From: Nanobdellota archaeon
GTDB lineage: Archaea; Nanobdellota; Nanobdellia; Pacearchaeales; GW2011-AR1
Reading direction: 5' to 3'
DNA: 58,423 bases
Assembly: GCA_018816335.1 (NCBI GenBank)
Contig: JAHIVP010000023.1
Location: 1-58,423 of the forward strand
In this document: positions 1 through 8,892 of the stretch, one piece after another
Numbering within the stretch: position 1 is the first letter of the stretch
Layout: every line of letters starts with the position of its first letter
Notes under the pieces: model-generated
What the model saw: the letters and a program-made list of their open reading frames with translations, nothing else
What the model was told of the DNA's origin: nothing
The model's database searches: none
Program-made: the position numbers and the translations under genes

Positions 1-1
1 A

Positions 2-433
2 GCTAAGAAAGCTGAAAAGAAGAAAGTTGTAAAAGTTAAAAGAGGAGGTTCTTCATTAGCTGTAGGTAGAGGTGTGTTGGCTGGGATTTTGTTGTGGGTT
101 TTGATTTTTGTTGAGGTTTCTATTGTTTTGTTTGTGTTTAAATTAGGAGCTGGAAGTTTATGGTATTTAATTGTGCATTATGCTTTGCTTGCAATTATAA
201 TTGGGGTTGCTGCTAATTTTTATTTTAATAAAAGAAGTGTTAAGCCAAATGCTAAAACTGGTTTGTTGTTAGGTTTGGTTATGGTTGTAGTTGCTGTTGT
301 TTTAGATATTTTGATAACTGTTCCTGCTTTTATTGGTGGTGATTATTCTTTATTTTTTAATGATCCTTCTATGTTGGCGGGGTTGGTGGAGGTTGTTATT
401 ATTTCTATGTTGATGGGTGTGGTTAGGAAGTAG
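2..433 (+). CDS. Integral membrane protein, 5' end outside the window
   Basis: The frame is open to the left edge, and the first 24 codons encode a Lys-rich, probably cytoplasmic stretch, so the gene starts upstream of the window. An internal GTG at 74 is not needed as a start. The visible part holds about four hydrophobic segments: near 'LLWVLIFVEVSIVLFVF', 'YLIVHYALLAIIIGVAA', 'GLLLGLVMVVVAVVLDIL' and the C-terminal 'LVEVVIISMLMGVV'. It ends in VRK and converges on gyrA. I do not recognise the family; only a multi-spanning membrane location can be inferred. Confidence 0.7.
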   Translation, partial: AKKAEKKKVVKVKRGGSSLAVGRGVLAGILLWVLIFVEVSIVLFVFKLGAGSLWYLIVHYALLAIIIGVAANFYFNKRSVKPNAKTGLLLGLVMVVVAVVLDILITVPAFIGGDYSLFFNDPSMLAGLVEVVIISMLMGVVRK

Positions 434-452
434 AGTTTGTTTACCACCCCAG

Positions 453-520
453 ACAAAATCAGCTCGTTGCTCGCTGATTTTGTTTTTAGGAGATTATTAA
501 TTGAAAGAAATTTTTGATTT
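453..520 (+). repeat. Variable-stem hairpin repeat, copy 1 (loop TCGTTGCTC)
   Basis: After ACCACCCC there is an 11-bp perfect stem (453-463 with 473-483) around a 9-nt loop. It is followed by the family tail TTTTAGGAGATTATTAATTG and AAATTTTTGAT. It sits between convergent genes and could also act as a terminator. The same architecture recurs at least ten times in the window (see findings). Confidence 0.75.
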
Positions 521-595
521 TAGTTGGTTTTTATAATTATTAATTCTTAGAATATCAGTTTTCGTCAGCTAATTCCTAACCACGCTCGCTTTGAT

Positions 596-3500
596 TTAAA
601 GTTCTCCATTCCCATTAATAATTTCACTTTCTTGTACCCTCGCTAAATCAGAAACTTTATCACCTTCTTGCAACTTAACAATTCTAACTCCTTGAGTTGC
701 CCTGCCCATTATTCTTAATTGTCTAACTTGTGTTCTAATAACTATTCCTTTTGATGTTGAAACAATTATGTCATCTTTTTCTGCAACTGAAACTGTTGTA
801 ACTACTGGGCCTGTTTTTGATGAGACTTTGAGATTGATTACTCCTTTTCCAGCACGTCCTGTTAATCTGTAAGAATCTTTTTCAGAACGTTTTCCATAAC
901 CTTTTTCTGTGATTGTAAGAACTGTGTTTTTTGATTCAGGGTTTAATATTTCTAAAGATATAACTTCATCCCCTGCTCCTAATTTTATTCCTGTGACTCC
1001 GTAAGAAGCCCGACCCATTGGACGAACTGCTGGAGATTTGAAGTGTATTGCTTGTCCTTTTTTTGTTACTAATAATGTTTCATCATTATCTTTGATTATT
1101 TTTACATCTATTAGTTCGTCGGAATTGTCCATAGGTAGATTAATTGCTTTAACACCTGAAGCTCTTGGTTTTGATAATTGTGCTAGAGGAAGTTTTTTTA
1201 CTATTCCTTTTTTAGTTGCAAACATTAGGTGGTCTTCAAATTTTCTAATTGAGATTACTGATTGGACTTCTTCATCTTTTAGGTTTAGTAAGTTGATTAA
1301 AGCTTTTCCTTTACTGTATTTTTCTGCTGCAGGAATTTCGTGAGCTTTTAGCCAGTAAACTTTTCCTTTTGATGTGAATAAAAGTAAGTAGTCGTGAGTT
1401 GAGCAAGTTAGTAATTGTTTTACAAAATCTCCTGTTGATAAATCTGAACCTATTACTCCTTTGCCTCCTCTTTTTTGTTCTCTGTAGTTTTTCACGTCGA
1501 TTCTTTTGCAGTATCCTTTATCTGTTATTGTAATTACAACATCTTTTTTTTGAACTAAATCTTGTTCTTTTATTTCTGAAAGTTTTCCAATTATTTTTGT
1601 TCTTCTTTCATCTCCGTATTTTCTTTTTATTTCTGAGATATCTTTTTTAATTAAACTTAGAACTTCTTGTATACTTCCTAAGATTTTTTGTAGTTCTTTT
1701 ATTCTTGCTTCTAGGTCTGATTTTTCTTTTTTTAGTTTGTCTGCTTCTAATCCTGTTAAATTTGATAGTTTCATATCTAAGATTGCTTGAGCTTGGTTTC
1801 TTGTTAAAGAGAATTTCTTTACTAAATTTTCTAGAGCAAGAGTTGGGTTTTTGCTAGCTTTGATTAGCTTTACAATTTCATCAATGTGTTGAAGTGCTTT
1901 TAGTAAGCCAAGAACAATTTCTAGACGAGCCTCTGCTTTTTTTAGTTCAAACTTTGATCTTTTTGTGATTACTATTCTTCTGTGTTTGATATATTCTTCA
2001 AGAATCATTTTTAGATTTAGAACTCTTGGTTTTCCTGCAACTAGAGCAATCATGTTTGCATTAAAATTGTCTTGTAATCTTGTGTTTTTGTAGATTCTGT
2101 TTAATGTGAATTTTTCTCCTGCTCCTTTTCTTAATTCTATAACTATTCTTATTTTTCCTTTTGCTGATTCATCTCTTATATCTGAAACATCTGGAAGTTT
2201 TTTATCTTGAGCAAGTTTTGCAATTTGTATAATTAAATCTGATTTGTTTAACATGTATGGAATTTCTGTGATTATTATTTTTGTTCTTCCTTTTGATTCT
2301 TCTGTTGTTGTTCTTCCCCTCATTACAATTCTTCCTTTTCCTGTTTTGTACATATCAATAATTCCTTCTGATGTTATTGAAGCTCCTGTTGGAAAGTCTG
2401 GACCTGTTACTACATTTGCTAGTTTTTCAATTGTTATGTCTGGCTTGTCAATTAGTTTTGTAATTGCATCACAAACTTCTGTTAGATTGTGAGGAGGGAT
2501 GTTTGTTGCCATTCCTACTGCAATTCCTGATGCTCCGTTGATTAGTAAGTTTGGAAGTTTTCCTGGAAGTACTTCTGGTTCTTTTAGAGAGTTGTCGAAG
2601 TTAGGTAACATTTTTACTGTTTCTTTATCTAAATCTTGAAGTAGTTCAGATGAGATAGATGCTAGTTTTGCTTCTGTATTATGACTAATAAATCCCCCAG
2701 AGATAAAAGAATGACAATCACTATCAACTTTTATGGAGTAGACCTTTTGTATTCCAGCTTTTTCAATTTTAGATACTTTATCAAATAAATATTGGTAAGT
2801 TAAGAAATATTCAAATATTGAGGAATAATCTTCTCCTGTTTTTTGTTTTAAAATTTGACAAACTTTTTGATAATTAGAACCCATAGAAGAATATCTATCA
2901 AAGTTATTAGTTGAAATAAATTTAGAATTGTCAATTTCTCTGATAAAATCGGATATAAAAGGAACATAATCTGTTAAAGAGCTATCTTTTTTATAATTTA
3001 AAATTACTAATTCTAATTTTTTGTTTTTCTTTTCAAAAAGAAACCCTATATCTTTATAGAATCTAAATACATTTCTTTTTCCTCTGAGATATAATTTATG
3101 GATTAATTTGTATTTATCATATCTTTTTGTAGCATCAATTCCAAATCTTAATAACAATATTTGTAAAGTGTCAATGAGCTTCTCACTTTTTGAACAGCAA
3201 CTTAATTCAATCATTTTTCTAGAAAAACTAATACTTCCATCTCCTTCAAAATAAGCTCTTAAAAATTCTTTAACAATATTTTTCGGGGACTCTAATATTA
3301 ATTGAGAGATTTCTTTTCCAGCAGAATTTATAGTTAATAATCCTATGTTTCTAAGAAATTCAATTGTATATCTACAATGACATTCTAATCTAAAATAAGA
3401 AAGTTTACCATAAGAAGAAGGTTCTTTTTTGAATTTATGTAGTTTACTATCTGGGAAAGTATTGTTCCATTTATTTTTAAATTCTTGTATCCATTTAATA

Positions 3501-4441
3501 TCAGAATTACAAAATTCAATTTTATTTTTCCCTATATATGCTTCTGAAACTAAACTTCCTAGAATAAATGCTAAATCTTCATCTAATTTTTTTGGAAGAA
3601 TTCTTTTTTTACTTCTATTATCTTTTAAATTTGGGTAAAATCTTTTAAGATCAATGTTGTTTTTTGGAAAGAAATTATCTGTTAATCTATCTAAAACAAC
3701 AATATCTCCTTCTTTAATTTTTTCTAATAACTTCCAGCAAAATACTGGTTTTCCATAAGAATTTTTTGTTAATATTAATAATGGATGATTATAACTTCCT
3801 GTAATGGAGTAGCCCTTGTTTGTAGTTAATTTTAATGTTTCATGTTTTCCAGAATCAAACCATTTAGAAGCATTATTTAATTTTTTGTCTTTACTGAGAA
3901 TTTTTAGGTTGATGTTTTCTTTATTTGAAATTTTATCAATTCTTTTTAAACCTTTTTCTGTTACAATTAAAGAATCTCCTGCTACACAATATCTCATTGC
4001 AGCTTGGGGGTCTCCGTCAACTGATCCGAAATTTCCTTGTCCGTGAATTAAAGGGTATCTTAAAGAGAAATTTTGAGCCATTCTAACTAATGCGTCGTAA
4101 ACAGCTGTGTCTCCGTGAGGGTGGTATTTACCTAAAACATCTCCAACAATTCTTGCACATTTTTTTGTTGGTTTTGAATTTTGTAATCCTATTAAATTCA
4201 TTGCGTGTAAGATTCTTCTATGAACTGGCTTAAGTCCGTCTTCAACAGAAGGAAGTGCTCTTGAAACTATAACTGACATAGCATAATCTATGTAAGCTTT
4301 TTCCATTTCTCCTCTAATTTCTGCTCTGATTACTCCTTCTCCATCTCCTGGTTCAATTAGATTTTTCTGGATTTCCTTTTTTTCTTCTTGTTCTATTTCT
4401 TTATCTAGATTTCCATTTTCTTCTGGTTGTTTTGGTGTCAT
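596..4441 (-). CDS. gyrA: DNA gyrase subunit A with in-frame intein
   Basis: GyrA breaks and rejoins DNA in the A2B2 gyrase. The extein parts total about 844 residues, normal for GyrA. The N-terminal breakage-reunion domain ([21 protein letters not shown], then [16 protein letters not shown]) ends in catalytic Tyr151, directly followed by an intein (152-588). The sequence resumes at [14 protein letters not shown] coiled coil and six-bladed C-terminal domain follow. The GyrA-box QKRGGKG at 989-995 supports gyrase rather than topoisomerase IV. gyrB lies 1.6 kb upstream on the same strand but is separated by a tRNA and other genes. Activity requires intein splicing. Confidence 0.97.
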   Translation of the reverse strand: MTPKQPEENGNLDKEIEQEEKKEIQKNLIEPGDGEGVIRAEIRGEMEKAYIDYAMSVIVSRALPSVEDGLKPVHRRILHAMNLIGLQNSKPTKKCARIVGDVLGKYHPHGDTAVYDALVRMAQNFSLRYPLIHGQGNFGSVDGDPQAAMRYCVAGDSLIVTEKGLKRIDKISNKENINLKILSKDKKLNNASKWFDSGKHETLKLTTNKGYSITGSYNHPLLILTKNSYGKPVFCWKLLEKIKEGDIVVLDRLTDNFFPKNNIDLKRFYPNLKDNRSKKRILPKKLDEDLAFILGSLVSEAYIGKNKIEFCNSDIKWIQEFKNKWNNTFPDSKLHKFKKEPSSYGKLSYFRLECHCRYTIEFLRNIGLLTINSAGKEISQLILESPKNIVKEFLRAYFEGDGSISFSRKMIELSCCSKSEKLIDTLQILLLRFGIDATKRYDKYKLIHKLYLRGKRNVFRFYKDIGFLFEKKNKKLELVILNYKKDSSLTDYVPFISDFIREIDNSKFISTNNFDRYSSMGSNYQKVCQILKQKTGEDYSSIFEYFLTYQYLFDKVSKIEKAGIQKVYSIKVDSDCHSFISGGFISHNTEAKLASISSELLQDLDKETVKMLPNFDNSLKEPEVLPGKLPNLLINGASGIAVGMATNIPPHNLTEVCDAITKLIDKPDITIEKLANVVTGPDFPTGASITSEGIIDMYKTGKGRIVMRGRTTTEESKGRTKIIITEIPYMLNKSDLIIQIAKLAQDKKLPDVSDIRDESAKGKIRIVIELRKGAGEKFTLNRIYKNTRLQDNFNANMIALVAGKPRVLNLKMILEEYIKHRRIVITKRSKFELKKAEARLEIVLGLLKALQHIDEIVKLIKASKNPTLALENLVKKFSLTRNQAQAILDMKLSNLTGLEADKLKKEKSDLEARIKELQKILGSIQEVLSLIKKDISEIKRKYGDERRTKIIGKLSEIKEQDLVQKKDVVITITDKGYCKRIDVKNYREQKRGGKGVIGSDLSTGDFVKQLLTCSTHDYLLLFTSKGKVYWLKAHEIPAAEKYSKGKALINLLNLKDEEVQSVISIRKFEDHLMFATKKGIVKKLPLAQLSKPRASGVKAINLPMDNSDELIDVKIIKDNDETLLVTKKGQAIHFKSPAVRPMGRASYGVTGIKLGAGDEVISLEILNPESKNTVLTITEKGYGKRSEKDSYRLTGRAGKGVINLKVSSKTGPVVTTVSVAEKDDIIVSTSKGIVIRTQVRQLRIMGRATQGVRIVKLQEGDKVSDLARVQESEIINGNGEL
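2678..3988 (-). other. GyrA intein with LAGLIDADG homing endonuclease (437 aa)
   Basis: The intein runs from Cys152 (CVAGDSLI, block A) to Asn588 (FISHN, block G) and is followed by Thr as +1 residue. Block B is seen as GSYNHPLL. Two LAGLIDADG-like helices are visible ([12 protein letters not shown] and [11 protein letters not shown]), spaced as in a single-chain homing endonuclease. The insertion point, between the catalytic Tyr and Thr of the RYTEA motif, is the one known for mycobacterial GyrA inteins. All splice-junction residues (Cys1, block B His, penultimate His, Asn) are present, so splicing is expected. Confidence 0.95.
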
Positions 4442-4483
4442 TTTTCTTAGTATTATATTTTTCTTATTTATTATTTAATTTAT

Positions 4484-4798
4484 CTATACATCTATACTGT
4501 AAGGTGGACATTGGTATTTTGAACACTTCAATAATCTTGAGGTATATTGATTTTGTGTTTCATTCAAACAAAAGTCACCTACAACTTCAAATCCTTCTGG
4601 ACAAACAATATGGTTTCTTTCTATACATTCGCAGTTTTCGATTAACCAGTCTTTATCTGGTTTGCAAAACTCATCTTTGTCTATGTCATCTTGGTCTGAT
4701 ATTTGTTCAGATAGATTTCTGTTTTCATTGTAGAGATAGATAGCTGCTATTACTAGAACTACTATCAATCCAATGTAGATTAGTTTATTGTTTTTCAT
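4484..4798 (-). CDS. Membrane-anchored cysteine-rich small protein
   Basis: This is 104 aa from the ATG at 4798. The longer open frame upstream runs into the tRNA gene and is rejected. One N-terminal membrane segment (LIYIGLIVVLVIAAIYLY) is followed by an acidic outside domain with seven Cys (FCKPDKDW, ENCECIE, VCPEGF, DFCLNE, LKCSKYQCPP), probably paired in disulfides. The order resembles short Cys-rich ectodomains common in DPANN genomes. Function is unknown. It lies between the type II tRNA and gyrA on the same strand. Confidence 0.7.
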   Translation of the reverse strand: MKNNKLIYIGLIVVLVIAAIYLYNENRNLSEQISDQDDIDKDEFCKPDKDWLIENCECIERNHIVCPEGFEVVGDFCLNETQNQYTSRLLKCSKYQCPPYSIDV

Positions 4799-4820
4799 TT
4801 TAAATAGTAAATGTAAAGTG

Positions 4821-4918
4821 CGCCGGGTGCGGGATTTCCGTTGAAAAATTCGAACCCACAAAGTCGCTAGACTTCCAGTTTTTCAAACTGGTGTGTATAC
4901 CAATTCCACCAACCCGGC
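4821..4918 (-). tRNA. Type II tRNA-like gene, anticodon loop reads GAA, identity unresolved
   Basis: On the - strand there is a 7-bp acceptor (GCCGGGT/ACCCGGC), a D-arm, a 5-bp anticodon stem CCAGT/ACTGG with loop TTGAAAA (positions 34-36 GAA, which would read Phe), and a 5-bp variable arm AAGTC-TAGC-GACTT. The T stem is GTGGG/CCCGC. The variable arm and the GGTGGAATTGGTA D-region are Leu/Ser-like and the discriminator is G, so GAA is unexpected. The T-loop has 21 nt instead of 7, an apparent 14-nt insertion. A TATA box about 26 nt upstream indicates it is transcribed. Confidence 0.65.
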
Positions 4919-4937
4919 TTTGCACAACACCCAAAGA

Positions 4938-4947
4938 TTTATATAAT
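4938..4947 (-). promoter_or_regulatory. TATA box for the type II tRNA
   Basis: On the - strand this reads ATTATATAAA. Its centre is about 25 nt before the tRNA 5' end at 4918, the normal archaeal TATA-to-start distance. Confidence 0.6.
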
Positions 4948-4966
4948 CTTAGAGCATTTTTGTAAC

Positions 4967-5012
4967 ATAAGTTCGCTAGACTTTTGTGTATGCCAATTCC
5001 ATTGAACCTGCA
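4967..5012 (-). pseudogene. Degenerate partial copy of the type II tRNA
   Basis: Read on the - strand, this has a D-arm-like stretch (TGGAATTGGCATACACA) directly joined to a variable-arm-like AAGTCTAGCGAACTT. Both are nearly identical to the neighbouring tRNA. The anticodon arm is missing and no T arm or 3' acceptor follows. It looks like a deleted duplicate; a split-tRNA fragment is a less likely alternative. Confidence 0.5.
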
Positions 5013-5088
5013 CTTTATCATTGTGGTTTTTTCTTTATTTATTAATATTTGTTTTGGTGTCATTTTGATAATTAGTGTATAAGTTTTG

Positions 5089-5147
5089 AAATTTTTGTAC
5101 CATACAAATAACCCCCCCACCCACCCTTATTTATGGTGCAAAAATTT
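5089..5147. repeat. Hairpin with C-rich loop (G-quadruplex motif on - strand)
   Basis: The arms AAATTTTTG and CAAAAATTT (plus ACC/GGT around a T·G) enclose a loop with CCCCCCCACCCACCC. The - strand has four G-runs separated by single bases. It lies just downstream of the gene ending at 5155. Confidence 0.6.
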
Positions 5148-5154
5148 AAATTAT

Positions 5155-5427
5155 TTATTCTAAACCTCCATAATCTAATTTTTCTCCAGGATCATACTCA
5201 TAGTGATCTAATGAACTAGATTTTTTTAACCATCCTTCTTCAACTAATAATCCTAAACAATATTCTAATAGGGTTACATCTTCTGAGGATAATTTTAGTT
5301 GTTCACTTAAAGTTATAAGGGTGCTATCAAATGCTTTTCCTTCTTTGAATAATTTTATTATTCTTTTCTTTAGTTCTTCTATTTCAATTTTTCGAGCATC
5401 ATAACTGTTTTTTATTTCTCCTTCCAT
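5155..5427 (-). CDS. Small winged-helix-like protein
   Basis: This is 90 aa from ATG 5427, one base after the upstream stop. An in-frame ATG further up lies inside the neighbour and is less likely. Helices IEELKKRIIKLFKEGK, ITLSEQLKLSSEDVTLLEYCLGLLVEEGWLKKS and a terminal EYDPGEK hairpin resemble a helix-turn-helix with wing. It is the last gene of the gyrB operon. A DNA- or RNA-binding role is plausible, but I do not recognise the family. Confidence 0.65.
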   Translation of the reverse strand: MEGEIKNSYDARKIEIEELKKRIIKLFKEGKAFDSTLITLSEQLKLSSEDVTLLEYCLGLLVEEGWLKKSSSLDHYEYDPGEKLDYGGLE

Positions 5428-5428
5428 C

Positions 5429-5716
5429 TTAACTTGTTTCTTCTCCTTTATCATCTAAATATTTCATAAATTCTTCTTCTGATAATTCTTCTTTTTCTGT
5501 TTCCATTCCTTCCCATTTACATTTATTGCATTTCCAGAGTCCGTTTCCTCCAACTACCATTACAACATCATCACTTTTACATTCAGGGCATCTTCGAATA
5601 TTAAATGTTTTTCCTGTTTTTTTTTCTTTGGTTATACCTTTAGATTTGTTGTATTCTTCTAGGGAATCAAATCCTTGTATTATCCATTCTGGTGTTGCTA
5701 GTTTATTTTTTGGCAT
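5429..5716 (-). CDS. Zinc-ribbon protein
   Basis: This 95-aa protein has a central four-cysteine ribbon (RRCPECKSDD ... WKCNKCKWEG) like those of transcription and translation factors. An acidic C-terminal tail (EKEELSEEEFMKYLDD) follows. It is packed one base from its neighbours in the gyrB operon, so it is co-transcribed. The binding partner is unknown. Confidence 0.75.
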   Translation of the reverse strand: MPKNKLATPEWIIQGFDSLEEYNKSKGITKEKKTGKTFNIRRCPECKSDDVVMVVGGNGLWKCNKCKWEGMETEKEELSEEEFMKYLDDKGEETS

Positions 5717-5717
5717 T

Positions 5718-6068
5718 TTATGCTAATTTTTTTATATTATTTATTGAGATAATTATTGCTCCTTTGCAAGGTTCTTCTTTATTTTCTTCAATTGATTTAA
5801 CAAAGTCTAACCATTCTCCTTCTTCAAAATATTCTGCGGTTCCATCAATCCCATAACCTTTCCAATCTTTATTCCAAACAGCTAAACTAACTTTAGAGTT
5901 TCCTTTAATATTATTTATTGTTAAATTCATATGATTATTAGTAATAATTATTTTTTCGTTTTTAATCTTAACAAATGCTACTGCAATAACATGAGGATTT
6001 CCTTCTGAATTAACTGTTGCTAAAGCTACTGGATTTTCTTCAATTATCTTTTTAGTTTCTTCTTCCAT
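5718..6068 (-). CDS. Pyridoxamine 5'-phosphate oxidase-like FMN-binding split-barrel protein
   Basis: This is 116 aa from ATG 6068; the longer frame reads back into gyrB. The pattern VALATVNSEGNPHVIAVAFVKI ... KIIITNNHMNLTINNIKGNSKVSLAVWN ... GYGIDGTAEYFEEGE is typical of small split-barrel flavin proteins. Related proteins bind FMN or F420, but no substrate can be assigned. It directly follows gyrB with one base between stop and start. Confidence 0.8.
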   Translation of the reverse strand: MEEETKKIIEENPVALATVNSEGNPHVIAVAFVKIKNEKIIITNNHMNLTINNIKGNSKVSLAVWNKDWKGYGIDGTAEYFEEGEWLDFVKSIEENKEEPCKGAIIISINNIKKLA

Positions 6069-6069
6069 C

Positions 6070-7956
6070 TTAAATATCAACAAGAGCTTCGTGAGCATGT
6101 TCTTGTATAAAGTGTTTTCTTAATTCAACATTATCTCCCATTAGGATTGAGAAGATTTGGTCTGCTTCAACAGCGTCTTCAATTGTGATTCTTTTTAATG
6201 TTCTTTTTTTAGGGTTCATTGTTGTGTCCCAAAGTTGTTCTGAGTCCATTTCTCCTAATCCTTTGAATCTTATTACCTCTACGTTTCCTAGTTTTGCTAT
6301 TAGTTTTTGTAGAGCATTGTCAGAATAAACATAATGGTCTTTTTTCTTTTTGACTTTATATAAAGGAGAGACAGCGACGTAGATATTTCCGTTTTCAATT
6401 AGTTGAGGCATGAATCTGAAAAAGAATGTTAGTAATAGTGTTTTAATGTGTTGTCCGTCTACATCTGCATCTGTCATGATTATTACTTTATTGTATCTTA
6501 ATTTTTCTATATTAAATTGTTCTCCAATTCCTGTTCCTATTGCTGTGATTAGGTTTGCAATTTCTTCTGATGAGAATACTTTTGCTGGTGGTGCTTTTTC
6601 AACGTTAAGAATTTTTCCTTTTAGAGGTAGTATTGCTTGTATTTCTTTGTCTCTTGCTTCTTTAGCTGTTCCACCTGCTGATTGACCTTCTACAATATAT
6701 ACTTCTGTTCTTTCTTTTTTCTTTGATGAACAGTCTGCTAATTTTCCTGGTAATCCTGAACCGCCGAAAGCTGATTTTCTTCTAACTAAATCTTTTGCTC
6801 TTTTAGCTGCTGCTCGAGCTTTAGCTGCTTCTGAAGCTTTTATTGCTATCTTTCTTGCAATTGCTGGATTTTCTTCAAAGAATTCTGATAAACATGATGA
6901 AACAATTGAATCTAAAATTCCTTTAATTTCAGAGTTTCCTAATTTTGTTTTTGTTTGTCCTTCGAATTGTGGTTCTGGAACTTTTACTGAGACTATTGCT
7001 GTTAGCCCTTCTCTGACATCGTCGCCTGTTAGATTTTCTGATTTGATTATGTTTTGTTTTTTTGAGTAGTCGTTTATTACTCTTGTTAAAGCTGTTTTGA
7101 AACCAATAATATGAGTTCCACCTTCAACTGTGTTAATTGTATTTACAAATCCAAATATGTTTTCTTGGTATGAGTTTGTATATTGAATTGCAACTTCAGC
7201 TATAATACTGTCTTGTGTTTTTTTGAAGTAGACTGGTTTGTGTATTGCTTCTTTACTTTTATTTATCCATTTAACAAATTCTTGAAGTCCTCCTTCATAA
7301 TGGAATTCTTCTTTTTTCCCTGATTTTTCATCTAATAATATTATTTTTAATCCTGCGTTTAAGAAAGCTATTTCTCTGAATCTTGTTGCGAGGACATTGA
7401 AGTCGTAGTCTGTTGTTGAGAAAATTGTGTCGTCTGCAGTGAAGTTTATTGTTGTTCCTGTTTCTGATTTTTGACAGTTTCCTACTGTTTTTATTTTGTA
7501 TTGTGTTTTTCCAATTTTGTATTCTTGTTGGTGTATTTTTCCGTTTCTTTTTACTTGTGCTATCATGTGTTTACTTAGAGCTGATACAACAGAAATTCCT
7601 ACTCCGTGGAGTCCTCCTGAGATTTGATATGCTTTTTTGTCGAATTTTCCACCTGCGTGTAGTTTTGTGATTACAACTTCTAGGGCTGGAATTTTATATT
7701 TTGGGTGTGGATCTACTGGGATACCTCTTCCATTGTCTTCGACTGTTACTGATTTATTTTTATGAAGTGTTACTTTGATTAATGTGCATGTTCCTGCTAA
7801 TGCTTCGTCTACTGAGTTGTCTACTACTTCGTATACAAGGTGATGTAAGCCATCTTTTCCTGTTGAACCTATATACATTGCAGGACGGTGTCTAACTCCT
7901 TCAAGTCCTTCTAGAACTTTTATTTCATCTGCTGAATATTTTTTTGTTTCTGGCAT
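6070..7956 (-). CDS. gyrB: DNA gyrase subunit B
   Basis: This is 628 aa from ATG 7956 (MPETKKYSADEIK). GHKL ATPase motifs are EVVDNSVDEALAG and GGLHGVGISVVSALS. The transducer follows, then the Toprim metal-binding domain with VEGQSAGGTAKEARD (Glu423) and MTDADVDGQHIK. The residue after Glu-Gly, normally Asp in EGDSAGG, is Gln425. It pairs with GyrA to introduce negative supercoils using ATP. First gene of a four-gene operon with 1-nt spacings, behind a leader of about 150 nt holding a C-rich palindrome. Confidence 0.97.
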   Translation of the reverse strand: MPETKKYSADEIKVLEGLEGVRHRPAMYIGSTGKDGLHHLVYEVVDNSVDEALAGTCTLIKVTLHKNKSVTVEDNGRGIPVDPHPKYKIPALEVVITKLHAGGKFDKKAYQISGGLHGVGISVVSALSKHMIAQVKRNGKIHQQEYKIGKTQYKIKTVGNCQKSETGTTINFTADDTIFSTTDYDFNVLATRFREIAFLNAGLKIILLDEKSGKKEEFHYEGGLQEFVKWINKSKEAIHKPVYFKKTQDSIIAEVAIQYTNSYQENIFGFVNTINTVEGGTHIIGFKTALTRVINDYSKKQNIIKSENLTGDDVREGLTAIVSVKVPEPQFEGQTKTKLGNSEIKGILDSIVSSCLSEFFEENPAIARKIAIKASEAAKARAAAKRAKDLVRRKSAFGGSGLPGKLADCSSKKKERTEVYIVEGQSAGGTAKEARDKEIQAILPLKGKILNVEKAPPAKVFSSEEIANLITAIGTGIGEQFNIEKLRYNKVIIMTDADVDGQHIKTLLLTFFFRFMPQLIENGNIYVAVSPLYKVKKKKDHYVYSDNALQKLIAKLGNVEVIRFKGLGEMDSEQLWDTTMNPKKRTLKRITIEDAVEADQIFSILMGDNVELRKHFIQEHAHEALVDI

Positions 7957-7972
7957 TTTTGATTTTTTTTGC

Positions 7973-8023
7973 TTTTGCTTCAATATATAATTCCCTCCCA
8001 CCCTCCTATTTATGGAAGCAAAA
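7973..8023. repeat. Palindrome with C-rich loop in the gyrB leader
   Basis: TTTTGCTTC and GAAGCAAAA (9 bp) flank CCCTCCCACCCTCC. In the gyrB transcript the loop is G-rich with GG and three GGG runs, about 35-50 nt before the start codon. It could fold as a hairpin or a G-quadruplex. The 8024-8231 remainder has a hairpin near 8072-8092 and a promoter, and no gene that I can see. Confidence 0.6.
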
Positions 8024-8134
8024 TTAATCTTTGTATTTTCAAATCAAATTAGATAATTTCCACTAAATGGCTTTAGTTTTTGCTAAAGTCAAGGTAGAAG
8101 ATTACAACCTGTTGATATGTAAAAAACAACTTTG

Positions 8135-8142
8135 TTTATAAA
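8135..8142 (-). promoter_or_regulatory. Probable gyrB operon promoter (TATA)
   Basis: On the - strand, TTTATAAA is preceded by the purine-rich GGGGAAAAC, a fair BRE. Initiation would be near 8112 and would leave a leader of about 155 nt before gyrB. Confidence 0.45.
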
Positions 8143-8231
8143 GTTTTCCCCTTGTTTTTTTTGATTTGTCGACGGTAAATGAGAAAAATAGGGGATATGT
8201 ATAGTACAGTATATATGTTGTAGTATATAGA

Positions 8232-8549
8232 TTAAAATAGGGAATGTTTATCTCTGTAATGACCTTGGACTGCGTGTTCTCCGGGGGATGTTAGTAAATA
8301 TTTTGCTTGTCGAGGGTCATATTTTGCAAATTCTAGGAATTCTAGTGTTTTTATTGTATCTGTAATATCTCCTGGTTTCCAGTTTCTATTTGATCTTTTT
8401 GATACTTTTTTTAAAAGTTCTGTTGATCCTAAAGGTCCGTGTTCATAAAGTGTTTTTGCTACATGGGTTATTCTTTTTCTTACTTCTCTATCTTGAATTC
8501 CTTCGTCTTTTAAATGTTTAGAAAATCCATCTTTTTTTTGTTTAGACAT
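8232..8549 (-). CDS. Winged-helix-like DNA-binding protein
   Basis: This 105-aa basic protein has helices in EVRKRITHVAKTLYEHGPLGSTELLKKVSKRS and DITDTIKTLEFLEFAKYDP, followed by a wing-like YLLTSPGEHAVQGHY. This fits a winged helix-turn-helix. It lies upstream of the gyrB leader on the same strand, separated by a promoter, so it is probably an independent transcript. The target is unknown. Confidence 0.65.
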   Translation of the reverse strand: MSKQKKDGFSKHLKDEGIQDREVRKRITHVAKTLYEHGPLGSTELLKKVSKRSNRNWKPGDITDTIKTLEFLEFAKYDPRQAKYLLTSPGEHAVQGHYRDKHSLF

Positions 8550-8602
8550 AACACAAAGAAATAATTTTTGTTTATAATGATTTATATTGTGAGAAATATA
8601 TT

Positions 8603-8824
8603 TTAATTTTCAGAATCAGATTTTTCTTGTTTTTGTTGTTCGAGTTTGCTTGATTTTATACTGTGGAATGTTTCTGTCCATTTTACTTTTTTTGATTTTC
8701 TTAGATTGTTGTTTTTTTTACATTTGCCTGAACATAAATATGTTATTTTTCCTGTTGCACTATTTACTAAAGTAAGTCCTTTGTGCTGTTCATAATCTTT
8801 TCCGCAGAATGTACATTTAGGCAT
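8603..8824 (-). CDS. rpl24e: Ribosomal protein L24e
   Basis: This is 73 aa from ATG 8824 (MPKCTFCGKDYEQHKG). The zinc-finger Cys pairs CTFC and CSGKCKKN and the KVKWTETFHS stretch are typical of eL24. It binds 23S rRNA in the large subunit. It belongs to the L7Ae-S28e-L24e cluster common in archaea. Here the ndk that often follows is absent and an unrecognised gene separates it from S28e. Confidence 0.93.
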   Translation of the reverse strand: MPKCTFCGKDYEQHKGLTLVNSATGKITYLCSGKCKKNNNLRKSKKVKWTETFHSIKSSKLEQQKQEKSDSEN

Positions 8825-8892
8825 TTTCAAAATTTTCCATTATATTTATTTTGAAGATGTCCAGAAAATGAACTTGTGAATTTTTTGGCATT

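Noticed and set aside
4800-5120. 106-codon frame on the - strand
   Set aside because: It is produced by the type II tRNA and its degenerate copy.
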